Shown: in pieces, positions 1-6,038 of the stretch | How the letters are laid out: each line of letters opens with the position of its first letter | How positions within the stretch are numbered: the stretch's first letter is position 1 | Source of the DNA: DASZTU01 sp035547675 | GTDB taxonomy: Bacteria; Pseudomonadota; Alphaproteobacteria; Rhizobiales; Devosiaceae | Reading direction: 5' to 3' | Assembly: GCA_035547675.1 (NCBI GenBank) | Contig: DASZUI010000041.1 | Location: 1-6,815 of the forward strand | DNA: 6,815 nucleotides | Made by a program: the position numbers and the translations under genes | Notes under the pieces: model-generated | The model's input: only the letters and a program-made list of their open reading frames with translations | The model's database searches: none | What the model was told of the DNA's origin: nothing

Positions 1-794
1 AGGCGCTTGAGCGCCGCCGCCGCATAGACCTCGTCGCGCTCGATGCCGATGAAGCGCCGACCGAGCCGCCGCGCCACCGCGCCGGTGGTGCCGGTGCCGA
101 AGAAGGGATCGAGCACCACGTCGCCGAGCTTGGTGGTCGCCATCAATATGCGGTGCAGCAGCGCCTCGGGCTTTTGCGTCGGGTGCACCTTGCCGTCGGC
201 GTCGTCCTTGAGGCGTTCGGCGCCGGTGCAGAGGGGGAACAGCCAGTCCGAGCGCATCTGCGTGTCGTCGTTGGCCGCCTTCATCGCCTCGTAATTGAAG
301 GTGACGCGGCTTTTCTGGCTGCGGGCGGCCCAGATCAGCGTCTCATGCGCATTGGTGAAGCGCGTGCCGCGGAAATTCGGCATCGGATTGGCCTTGCGCC
401 AGATCACGTCGTTGAGCAGCCAATAGTCGAGGTCCTGCAGCGCCGTGCCGACCCGGAAAATATTGTGATAGCTGCCGATGACCCAGAGCGCCCCGTCCGG
501 CTTCAAGAGCCGCCGGGCGGCGGCAAGCCAGGCGCGCGTAAAGGCGTCGTAATGGGCGAAGCTCTCGAACTTGTCCCAGGCATCGTCCACGGCGTCGACC
601 TTGCTCTGGTCGGGCCTGGTGAGGCTCTGCTCCAATTGCAGATTATAGGGCGGGTCCGCGAAAATCAGGTCTACCGAGCCGGCCGGCAAGGCATTCATCT
701 GTTCGATGCAATCCCCGATGAGGATCGTATCGAGGGGGAGATGAGCCCCTTCCGCGGCGGCCGACCGGGCCGCCTGACGCGCGGTACGCAACAT
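1..794 (-). CDS. ccrM: Cell-cycle-regulated adenine DNA methyltransferase CcrM (GANTC), 3' end off the left edge
   Basis: CcrM transfers a methyl group from S-adenosylmethionine to the adenine N6 of GANTC sites and is an orphan methyltransferase of the alphaproteobacterial cell cycle. About 264 residues are visible. I translated them from ATG at 794, which has an AAGGG ribosome site (801-805) six bases upstream. The catalytic motif ADPPYNLQL (DPPY at residues 47-50) comes before the SAM-binding motif DPFFGTGTTG (229-238), the order of beta-class amino-methyltransferases. Blocks typical of CcrM are present: VDAVDD (66-71), VIGSYHNIFRVG (105-116), NPMPNFRGTRF (136-146), QMRSDW (179-184) and HPTQKPEALL (204-213). 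CcrM proteins are about 360-380 residues, so roughly 100 are missing at the left; these include the C-terminal DNA-recognition domain. The N-terminal 20 residues before LDTILIGDCIE are poorly conserved in the family. The upstream CtrA box indicates cell-cycle control. The identification is secure, while the GANTC target is inferred from the family. Confidence 0.96.
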   Translation of the reverse strand, partial: MLRTARQAARSAAAEGAHLPLDTILIGDCIEQMNALPAGSVDLIFADPPYNLQLEQSLTRPDQSKVDAVDDAWDKFESFAHYDAFTRAWLAAARRLLKPDGALWVIGSYHNIFRVGTALQDLDYWLLNDVIWRKANPMPNFRGTRFTNAHETLIWAARSQKSRVTFNYEAMKAANDDTQMRSDWLFPLCTGAERLKDDADGKVHPTQKPEALLHRILMATTKLGDVVLDPFFGTGTTGAVARRLGRRFIGIERDEVYAAAALKR

Positions 795-840
795 ACGCAA
801 CCCTTACTCAGCACCTACGCCTGTGGTTGTAAGCGGCTAG

Positions 841-857
841 GGTTAAAGGGAATTTAA
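841..857 (-). promoter_or_regulatory. CtrA-binding box upstream of ccrM (TTAA-N7-TTAACC)
   Basis: Read on the minus strand, positions 857 to 841 give TTAA, seven bases, then TTAACC. This is a full match to the CtrA consensus TTAA-N7-TTAAC. It lies 47-63 bases upstream of the ccrM start codon and points towards the gene. In Caulobacter and rhizobia, ccrM is activated late in the cell cycle by phosphorylated CtrA bound near the -35 region, so site, gene and distance agree. No clear sigma70 -35/-10 pair is visible beside it, as is usual for CtrA-activated promoters. Confidence 0.85.
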
Positions 858-864
858 GCGCCAG

Positions 865-881
865 GGTTGATGGGGGGTTAA
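865..881 (-). promoter_or_regulatory. Second, degenerate CtrA-like box (TTAA-N7-TCAACC)
   Basis: On the minus strand, positions 881 to 865 read TTAA, seven bases, then TCAACC, one mismatch from the CtrA consensus. Its centre is 24 bp upstream of the perfect box and it has the same orientation. It could be a lower-affinity site that helps CtrA occupancy at the ccrM promoter. TTAA is rare in this GC-rich window, and three of the copies seen fall within these 40 bp, which argues against chance. Confidence 0.55.
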
Positions 882-923
882 CGCCTGCGGCTGCCATTGC
901 GGCAGGGCCGTGCCGCTACAAAA

Positions 924-1035
924 CCCTCGCCCCTTTAGGGAGAGGGTGGCCGGCAGGCCGGTGAGGGGTAGCCAGGCGGCACAACCGGAGCGCGCGAAAC
1001 CCCTCACCCTGACCCTCTCCCAGAGGGGCGAGGGG
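924..1035. repeat. Palindromic intergenic repeat, inverted pair of REP-like units
   Basis: Two copies of one unit face each other. The left copy (924-968) has a hairpin with arms CCCTCGCCC and GGGAGAGGG (one internal mismatch), then a small GGCC/GGCC hairpin (948-959), then GGTGAGGGG (960-968). The right copy (1000-1035) is the reverse: CCCCTCACC (1000-1008), a three-base linker, then CCCTCTCCC with its arm ending at 1035. The reverse complement of 1012-1035 matches 924-947 almost base for base. The whole 112 bp can therefore fold as one long stem or as separate hairpins. The CCCTCACCC...CCCTCTCCC pattern belongs to a widespread class of bacterial intergenic repeats. I see no coding content. 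Confidence 0.8.
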
Positions 1036-1058
1036 ACGATGTGACATGGCCTCGCCTT

Positions 1059-1156
1059 CCTCTCCCCCAAAGGGAGAGGCGACGCTGCGGCGAGGCGCCA
1101 CCCTGAATCACCTCTCCCTTGGGGGAGAGGTCGGCGCGAAGCGCCGGGTGAGGGGG
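1059..1156. repeat. Second palindromic repeat pair with a GCGAAGC mini-hairpin
   Basis: This element has a hairpin at 1059-1079 (CCTCTCCC and GGGAGAGG arms around a C/A-rich loop). A second hairpin at 1111-1130 (CCTCTCCC, GGGAGAGG) is its reverse complement except for one base. After the second comes CGGCGC-GAA-GCGCCG (1132-1146), a perfect six-base stem containing GCGAAGC, and then GGGTGAGGGG (1146-1155), which matches the end of the neighbouring pair. The element ends 16 bases beyond the rnhB stop codon. It belongs to the same family as the 924-1035 pair. There is no T-run after the hairpins, so it is not a canonical intrinsic terminator, although such structures can stall or protect transcript ends. 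The single GANTC site (GAATC, 1105-1109) in the ccrM upstream region lies inside it. Confidence 0.8.
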
Positions 1157-1171
1157 CCTTACTCGCGTCAG

Positions 1172-1858
1172 CTACTCCGCCGCCGCCCGCTTCATCGCCG
1201 CTTCAATGCACGGCGCGAAATCCATGCGGTGGTGCCGGCCCGGCCCGTGCCGGTCGAGCGTTTCCATGTGCTCGGGCGTGGCATAGCCCTTGTGCGCGGC
1301 GAAGCCGAAATGCGGCTCGTCGCCGTGCATGATGGCGCACATGCGGTCGCGCGTGACCTTGGCAATGATCGAGGCCGCTGCGATCGAGGCGGAGAGCCCG
1401 TCTCCCCCGATGATCGCCGTGCCGGTGACGGGCAGGCGCGGCGGCAGCCGGTTGCCGTCGACCAGCACATGGTCGGGCCTGAGCGACAGGCCGAGCACGG
1501 CGCGCCGCATGGCCCAGAGCGTCGCGCCCAATATGTTGAGCGAGGCGATGAGGGCAGGGGGCGCGGCCACCACCGAAACCGTCGCCTTGGCCATGATCTC
1601 GGCGAACAATTCCTCGCGCACCTCGGGCGAGAGCTTCTTGGAATCGTCGAGCCCCTTGGGCACGCGGCGCGGATTGAGCACCACCGCGGCCACCACGACC
1701 GGCCCGGCGAGCGGTCCGCGGCCGGCCTCGTCGACGCCCGCGACCAGCGTCGCACCGGCCTTCATCGCCGCCCGTTCGTGGAACAGGTCGGGACCCTCGG
1801 CTGCATCTGTCGAATCGCGGGCAGGCATCGCGGCAGCATGCGCGGCGCGGCGCCGCAT
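1172..1858 (-). CDS. rnhB: Ribonuclease HII
   Basis: RNase HII nicks DNA 5' of embedded ribonucleotides and degrades RNA in RNA-DNA hybrids, starting ribonucleotide excision repair in the cytoplasm. The 228-residue product has the complete active site: D43 and E44 in AGVDEAGRGPLAGP, D134 in VLVDGN and D153 in IIGGDG. These correspond to D16, E17, D108 and D126 of the E. coli enzyme. Other family blocks are DDSKKLS (71-77), AAASIIAKVTRD (160-171) and HKGYATPEH (189-197). The start is uncertain. The ATG at 1858 has no ribosome site and sits in an inverted repeat; ATGs at 1828 (residue 11) and 1765 (residue 32) remain possible, the latter giving a 197-residue protein like the E. coli one. The 59-bp gap to the divergent gene must hold its promoter. 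ccrM lies downstream in the same direction, but the repeat cluster and the CtrA promoter suggest separate transcription. Confidence 0.96.
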   Translation of the reverse strand: MRRRAAHAAAMPARDSTDAAEGPDLFHERAAMKAGATLVAGVDEAGRGPLAGPVVVAAVVLNPRRVPKGLDDSKKLSPEVREELFAEIMAKATVSVVAAPPALIASLNILGATLWAMRRAVLGLSLRPDHVLVDGNRLPPRLPVTGTAIIGGDGLSASIAAASIIAKVTRDRMCAIMHGDEPHFGFAAHKGYATPEHMETLDRHGPGRHHRMDFAPCIEAAMKRAAAE

Positions 1859-1860
1859 GC
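1836..1860. repeat. Inverted repeat over the annotated rnhB start codon
   Basis: GCATGCG (1836-1842) and CGCATGC (1854-1860) are exact reverse complements separated by 11 GC-only bases. The ATG at 1856-1858 lies within the second arm. In an rnhB transcript beginning upstream, this would form a stable stem hiding that start codon. It may be a translational control element, or it may be a sign that the real start is further in, at 1828 or 1765. Confidence 0.5.
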
Positions 1861-1917
1861 AATAGGAAATCCGGGCGGAAAAGGCGATCTTAAGGAAGTG
1901 ATGGCATAAGGGCGCGC
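1859..1917. promoter_or_regulatory. Divergent promoter region between rnhB and the GT-C-like gene
   Basis: These 59 bp separate two genes transcribed away from each other, so both promoters, or at least their core elements, must be here or extend into the coding starts. I cannot assign convincing -35/-10 boxes. For the plus-strand gene there is an AAGGG ribosome site (1908-1912) five bases before its ATG. A stronger AAGGAAG at 1892-1898 sits just before a three-codon ORF, ATG GCA TAA (1901-1909), which ends eight bases before the real start. Confidence 0.4.
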
Positions 1918-3354
1918 ATGAGCATCAGAGCCATCGCCGTCCTTCTGTTCGGCCTCAGCTTTCTCTCTTTCGCGCTGCTGTCGCCGCAAAATCCAGCCAA
2001 TGTCCAGGTCGTCACGCGGACGGCGCTGGCGATTTCCATTCTCGACCGCGGCACGGTGGAAATCGGCCCCTACGCCAGGCTGACCAGCGACAAGGCGGTC
2101 TATGAAGGCCGCGTCTATGCCGACAAGGTTCCCGGCCATTCCCTGCTCGCGCTCCCTGCCGTGGCGCTCGGCCGATTTGTGCGCAGGCTCGTCGGAGAGA
2201 GCACCGACAGCCTCGATCCCGCGGTGCTCCACGCCTATTCGGCCTGGGCCACCATCGGCACCAATGCGCCGATCTCGGCGGCCGCCGTCGCCGTCATGTT
2301 CCTGCTCGCCCTCGCGCTGGGCGCCAGCCGCGCCGGCGCGCTTTTTGCCGCCACCTGCCTGGGCTGGGCCACGCCCTTCTTCGGCTGGTCCACGGCCTTT
2401 TTCGCCCACAGCGTGGCCGGAAGCCTCCTGCTGTTCGCGCTCGCCGCGATCGTCCGGCTGTTTCCGCTCGATCCCTCCCTCCGCCTTTCCCGGCCCCGGC
2501 AGCTCGCCGGAATCGTCCCGCTCGGCGTGCTGCTGGGCTATACGCCCGTGGTCGAAACGCTCGCCGCGCCGGTCGTGGTGCTGCTCGGCCTGCTGGTGCT
2601 CTGGCGCGCCTGGCATCAGCAGGCCTCGGCGAAGCAGTTCCTCGCGGTGCTCGCCGCGCTCGCCCTCGGCGGCATCGTCGGCGCGCTGCCGCTGCCCATC
2701 TACAACCAGATCGCCTTCGGCTCGCCGCTGCATCTCGGCTATGAGGACACCAGTTTTTCCGGCATGAGCGACGGGTTTTTCGGCCTCACCTGGCCCGATC
2801 CCTTCGTGCTCGGCCAGATTCTGCTCGGGCTCTATCGCGGCCTCGTGCCGCTCGCCCCGATCCTGGCCTTCGTGCCCTTCGGCATCGCCGCCATGTTCCG
2901 GCAGCCCTCCTTGCGCGGCGTTGCCCTGCTGGCCGCGCTGGCTATCCTCACCTACCTGCTGATCAACGCCTCCTATTATTACTGGAACGGCGGCTTTTCG
3001 ACCGGGCCGCGGCAGATCATCGCCATGCTGCCCCTGGCCTGCCTGCCGCTCGCCTTCGCCTGGCCCGATGGCCGCGCCGAACAGGCCGTCATCGGGGCCT
3101 TCCTGCTGGCGAGCCTGGGCATGTCGCTGGCCTGTGCGCTCGCCGGCATGTTCGCGCCCTCCCGCATCATCGACGAGATCAGCGGCTGGATCCTGCCCAA
3201 CGCGCTGGCCTGGGCCAACCTGCCGCGCGCCCTGCCGATCGTCCTGGTCTGGCTGCTGCTCGGCGCCATGCTGCTCCGCCTCTCGGGCCGTCCGGTTAGA
3301 ACAGGCTCAACTGCTGATCGTCCGCCCTTGGCGGCACAAAAAGATCCGTCCTGA
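1918..3354 (+). CDS. Polytopic membrane protein, probable GT-C-fold glycosyltransferase
   Basis: The product is a 478-residue inner-membrane protein with about ten hydrophobic segments, among them residues 5-22, 115-135, 160-180, 196-230, 240-260, 300-322, 332-350, 365-381, 388-411 and 438-454. Several motifs resemble GT-C enzymes, which use polyprenyl-phosphate sugars and act at the periplasmic face. LDRGT is at 42-46. A periplasmic loop carries acidic residues in TSDKAVYEGRVYADKVPG (56-73; D58, D69). YNQIAFGSPLHLGY (262-275) resembles the YN..FGSP..GY block, and YYYWNGGFSTGPR (353-365) resembles the W-GG-S-GPR block of PMT/family-39-like proteins. The start at 1918 has AAGGG five bases upstream. 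The hydrophilic tail (about residues 460-478) is encoded in the overlap with the radical SAM gene. Sugar and acceptor cannot be told; it could modify lipid A, a lipid or a wall polymer. It is the only plus-strand gene here. The GT-C assignment rests on motif resemblance alone. Confidence 0.85.
   Translation: MSIRAIAVLLFGLSFLSFALLSPQNPANVQVVTRTALAISILDRGTVEIGPYARLTSDKAVYEGRVYADKVPGHSLLALPAVALGRFVRRLVGESTDSLDPAVLHAYSAWATIGTNAPISAAAVAVMFLLALALGASRAGALFAATCLGWATPFFGWSTAFFAHSVAGSLLLFALAAIVRLFPLDPSLRLSRPRQLAGIVPLGVLLGYTPVVETLAAPVVVLLGLLVLWRAWHQQASAKQFLAVLAALALGGIVGALPLPIYNQIAFGSPLHLGYEDTSFSGMSDGFFGLTWPDPFVLGQILLGLYRGLVPLAPILAFVPFGIAAMFRQPSLRGVALLAALAILTYLLINASYYYWNGGFSTGPRQIIAMLPLACLPLAFAWPDGRAEQAVIGAFLLASLGMSLACALAGMFAPSRIIDEISGWILPNALAWANLPRALPIVLVWLLLGAMLLRLSGRPVRTGSTADRPPLAAQKDPS
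3296..3354. other. 59-bp overlap of two convergent coding ends
   Basis: The plus-strand membrane protein gene ends with TGA at 3352-3354, and the minus-strand radical SAM gene ends with TAA (TTA on the plus strand) at 3296-3298. The last 19 or so codons of each are read from opposite strands of the same DNA. The radical SAM end (LRTDLFVPPRADDQQLSLF) looks like a genuine family tail, so the hydrophilic tail of the membrane protein is probably the part gained by read-through. There is no room for a conventional terminator between the genes. Confidence 0.85.
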
Positions 3355-4444
3355 GCGGGGGCAGCCGGGCGTCGAGCCCATAGCGCTCCCTGGCCTTGGC
3401 GAAGCGCTGCTGCAGCAGCACCGCATAGGCACCTTCGCCCTTGAAGCGCGAATGAAAGTTCGGGTCGTTGTCGCGCCCGTCCCGCGCATCGCGGACCAGG
3501 CTCAGCACATGCTTGAGCCGGTCGGGGTAATAGCGCAGCAGCCATTCCCGAAAAATGTCGCGCACCTCGCCCGGCAGGCGCAGCAGCACCATGCCCGCGC
3601 TCTTGGCGCCCTGCGCCGCCGCCGCGTCCAGGATGCGCTCGAGTTCCATGTCGTTGATCGCCGGGATCATCGGCGCCGCCATGACGATCGCCGGCACTCC
3701 CGCCTGCGACAGCAGCCGGATGGCCTCGAGCCGCTTTTCCGGCGTGGAGGCGCGCGGTTCCATCTTGCGTGACAAATGGCGGTCGAGGCTGGTGACCGAC
3801 AGCGCCACCGAAACCAGGCCCTTCTCCGCCAGCGGCACGAGGATATCGAGGTCGCGCACCACCAGCGCCGATTTGGTGGTGATCGTCACCGGATGGCGCG
3901 TCTCCAGCATCACGCGCAATATGCCGCGCGTCAGCTGGTGCTCGCGCTCGGCCGGCTGGTAGGGATCGGTATTGGTGCCCATGGCGATCGGCCGCACCCG
4001 ATAGCGCGGATTGCCGAGCTCGGCCCGAAGCTGCTCCGGCGCATTGGCCTTGAAATAGATGTCGCGCTCGAATTCGAGCCCCGCCGAATGGCCGAGATAG
4101 GCATGCGTCGGCCGCGCGAAGCAGTAGGAGCAGCCATGCTCGCACCCGCGATAGGCGTTGATCGAGCGGTCGAAGCCGATGTCCGGGCTCTCATTGCGCG
4201 TGATGATATTCCGCGCACGCTCGACATGCTCGATCGTCTCGAACGGCTTGAGCTCTTCCTCCATGTCCCAGCCGTCATAAAAGCCCTCGCGGCTCTCCTT
4301 CTCGAACCGCCCGCTCTTGTTGCTCTGCGCCCCCCGCCCGCGATTGGCCCGGACATCGACCAGCTCGCGCCCGACCAAATCCTCGTCGCGCGTCCCGACC
4401 AGCTTCTCCAGCGCCTCGAAGGACGGGTTCACATGCAGTGGCAT
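3296..4444 (-). CDS. PA0069-family radical SAM protein
   Basis: This is a radical S-adenosylmethionine protein of the SplB-like group (COG1533), the family named after Pseudomonas PA0069; its reaction is unknown. From ATG at 4444 it has 382 residues. The cluster motif CEHGCSYC (C101, C105, C108) binds the 4Fe-4S cluster, followed by FARPTHAYLG. Family marks before it are NRGRGAQSNKSGRFE (34-48) and NIITRNESPDIGFDRSINAYRGC (80 onward). After it come AMGTNTDPYQPAE, TITTKSALVVRDLDIL and GMVLLRLPGEV. I prefer 4444 because GGAG (4451-4454) stands six bases upstream. An ATG at 4477 and a TTG at 4513 are in frame and would add 11 or 23 residues, but they have weak or no ribosome sites and less typical codons. 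In related genomes I recall this gene beside rnhB and ccrM on the same strand; here a reversed gene intervenes. Photoproduct-lyase activity is not implied. Confidence 0.93.
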   Translation of the reverse strand: MPLHVNPSFEALEKLVGTRDEDLVGRELVDVRANRGRGAQSNKSGRFEKESREGFYDGWDMEEELKPFETIEHVERARNIITRNESPDIGFDRSINAYRGCEHGCSYCFARPTHAYLGHSAGLEFERDIYFKANAPEQLRAELGNPRYRVRPIAMGTNTDPYQPAEREHQLTRGILRVMLETRHPVTITTKSALVVRDLDILVPLAEKGLVSVALSVTSLDRHLSRKMEPRASTPEKRLEAIRLLSQAGVPAIVMAAPMIPAINDMELERILDAAAAQGAKSAGMVLLRLPGEVRDIFREWLLRYYPDRLKHVLSLVRDARDGRDNDPNFHSRFKGEGAYAVLLQQRFAKARERYGLDARLPPLRTDLFVPPRADDQQLSLF

Positions 4445-4657
4445 TTCAGGCTCCGATTCACCCTTGCGGGGGGCCATCAACCTAGCTGCTTCGTGAGAAC
4501 GAAACAAGAACAAATCGGCGGGGATAAGTTTCGGGGGAATTATGCCTTTGACAAACCGCGGACATCTTTTCCGGCGTTATGATTGGCGACTTCGTGGGCA
4601 AGTCGTTGTCCAGCTTGCTGTAAGCGCCTTCGATGGCGGCCGTTCCTGCACTCCGGC
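4445..4657. other. Intergenic gap between the transporter and radical SAM genes
   Basis: This 213-bp stretch is less GC-rich than its surroundings and must contain the leader of the radical SAM gene and the 3' trailer of the transporter gene. A small hairpin, CGACTT and AAGTCG around a seven-base loop (4587-4605), lies about 50 bases past the transporter stop. It has no T-run, so I would not call it a terminator. TTGACA on the plus strand (4548-4553) has no -10 box at normal spacing. A GANTC site (4455-4459) touches the radical SAM ribosome site. I see no convincing gene. Confidence 0.4.
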
Positions 4658-5908
4658 CTACACCGCCTCCTGCACCGTTTCCTCATCAGAGCGCGGATCG
4701 AGCGTGACCGCCTCGGGGGTCTGGCCCTTGTCGGTGAAGATGGGCTGGAACGGGCCGCGGGGGCGGCGCTGGCCGGGGCGGGCGTAGAGGCGGATCACGG
4801 TCGAGATGGCGAGCGCCCCGTGGAAGGTGGCGGTCACGATGAACATGGCGACCGGCTTGATGGAATTCATCAGCGTCGGCGCGATGGCCGGGCCGATGGC
4901 GAGGCCTACGCCCATGATTAGCAGCATCGCACTGGAAATCTTGGCGAAATCGCCTTCCTTCGCCGAGTCGTTGGCATGCGCCACGGCGATGCCGTAGAGC
5001 GGATAGGCGCAGAGCCCGTAAAGCGCGAACATCAGATAGAGCGGCCAGCCGCCCTGCGGGTCCAGCACCACCAGCAGCACGCCCATGATCGCCGCCACTC
5101 CCGACAGCGCCACGATTACCAGCCGCCGGTCGATCCGGTCTGAGACCCGCCCCGCCGGAATCTGCGAGATCGCCCCCATGATCACCGTCACGCACATCAG
5201 ATAGGAGATGCTGGCGGCATCGAGATGCTGGCTGTAGCCGAAGACCGGGGCCAGAGTGCCGAAGGTGCCGTTGGCCATACCCACCGAAAAGGCCGCGATC
5301 GCCGCGACCGGCGACGTCCGGTAGAGCAGCATGAGGTCGAGCTTGGCCGATTGCAGCGGCCTAGGCTGCGGCTTGCTGGTGAGCGCGGTGGGCAGCAGGG
5401 CGCAGATGAAGCTGATCGCGCCCACCACGAAGGGCGTATAGCCGATGACCCCGGTCACCGACATGGCGAGCTGGCCGAGCGTCGAGGAGGCCATGTTGAT
5501 CGCCGAATAGAGCGAGAAGATCGTGCCGCGCTGCCGGTTTTCCGTCACCTCGTTGAGCCAGCTCTCGACGATCATCGCCGCCCCGGCGAAGCAATAGCCG
5601 GAGAGCGCCCTGAGCACGATCCAGGCAATGTCGTTGAGGATCATCAGGTTGAGCAGGATCGTGATCGTGCCGATCGCGGCCATTACCGAATAGGCCCGGA
5701 TATGGCCGACCCGCTTGACCATCAGCGGCACGCTCACCGAGCCCGCCACATAGCCCACCGACCAGCCGGTGCCGATGAGGCCGAGCGCCAGCAGCGAAAA
5801 ATGCTCCTCCGCGCCGCGCACCGAGAGCACCAGGCCCTGCAGGCCGCCGCCGAACATCAGCAGCGCCGAGCCGAGAAGCAGCGAATAGATCTTGATGAAG
5901 TGCGACAT
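4658..5908 (-). CDS. Major facilitator superfamily transporter, YcaD-like
   Basis: A 416-residue protein with the hydrophobic pattern of a twelve-helix MFS carrier in the inner membrane. Its substrate is unknown. The motif-A loop of the second half is clear: GRVSDRIDRR (253-262). The half-repeat equivalent in the first half is reduced to VKRVGHIR (64-71). VESWLNEVTENRQRG (114-128) followed by SLYSAINMASSTLGQL (132-147), and LYGLCAYPLYGIAVAHAND (296-314), resemble the corresponding parts of E. coli YcaD. The C-terminal 40 residues are hydrophilic and acidic at the end. The ATG at 5908 is chosen because the protein then begins directly with the first helix (IYSLLLGSALLMFGGGLQG). The frame stays open to 6247, but that extension has cysteine- and arginine-rich, non-family sequence overlapping the UDG gene. 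The ribosome site is weak. It shares direction with the UDG upstream, 130 bp away, and is probably transcribed from that gap. Confidence 0.93.
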   Translation of the reverse strand: MSHFIKIYSLLLGSALLMFGGGLQGLVLSVRGAEEHFSLLALGLIGTGWSVGYVAGSVSVPLMVKRVGHIRAYSVMAAIGTITILLNLMILNDIAWIVLRALSGYCFAGAAMIVESWLNEVTENRQRGTIFSLYSAINMASSTLGQLAMSVTGVIGYTPFVVGAISFICALLPTALTSKPQPRPLQSAKLDLMLLYRTSPVAAIAAFSVGMANGTFGTLAPVFGYSQHLDAASISYLMCVTVIMGAISQIPAGRVSDRIDRRLVIVALSGVAAIMGVLLVVLDPQGGWPLYLMFALYGLCAYPLYGIAVAHANDSAKEGDFAKISSAMLLIMGVGLAIGPAIAPTLMNSIKPVAMFIVTATFHGALAISTVIRLYARPGQRRPRGPFQPIFTDKGQTPEAVTLDPRSDEETVQEAV

Positions 5909-6038
5909 GGCGCGTCCGGGAGGGAGGGGCGTGCGATAGGGCGGGTAGTCGGACCTGTCTTTGCAACTCGGACTAAATTCGGGCGAAGGGGTTAATATTG
6001 CACCGAAATCAGCTTGAGCGCTGCAATAATTCGGCCCG
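5909..6038 (-). promoter_or_regulatory. Probable transporter promoter region with inverted and direct repeats
   Basis: This 130-bp gap is AT-richer than the flanking genes. It contains TATTGCA (5996-6002) and TGCAATA (6022-6028), exact inverted arms 19 bases apart, with partial matching outwards. TCGGAC also occurs twice in direct orientation (5949-5954 and 5968-5973). Arms of this spacing could be an operator for a dimeric regulator. No regulator gene lies in the window and I cannot fix a -35/-10 pair. A lone TTAACC half-site (5990-5995, minus strand) has no CtrA partner. Confidence 0.35.

Noticed and set aside
153..857. Long plus-strand open frame opposite ccrM
   Set aside because: It is antisense to a fully conserved CcrM and has no family motifs; high GC content produces such open frames.
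921..1156. Repeat cluster as a CRISPR array or insertion sequence remnant
   Set aside because: Units alternate in orientation without regular spacers, no cas or transposase gene is present, and no target duplication is visible.
1046..1909. Plus-strand open frame opposite rnhB
   Set aside because: It begins in the palindromic repeats, is rich in Arg/His/Gly as expected of an antisense shadow, and RNase HII on the other strand is complete.
1901..1909. Three-codon ORF (ATG GCA TAA) as a leader peptide
   Set aside because: Too short to judge and only two bases after its ribosome-like site; probably chance.
4478..4513. TTG start for the radical SAM gene
   Set aside because: It has no ribosome site, and GGAG six bases before ATG 4444 is better; 4477 remains a weaker alternative.
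4519..4528. TTATCCCCG on the minus strand as a DnaA box
   Set aside because: A single imperfect copy with no cluster, AT-rich unwinding region or replication gene nearby.
4548..4583. TTGACA and TATGAT as a plus-strand promoter
   Set aside because: The spacing is about 24 bp, too long for a sigma70 promoter, and no plus-strand gene follows.
5225..5995. Plus-strand open frame opposite the transporter
   Set aside because: Low-complexity charged composition typical of antisense frames; the minus-strand transporter explains the sequence.
5990..5995. TTAACC as a CtrA site upstream of the transporter
   Set aside because: There is no second half-site at the required spacing.
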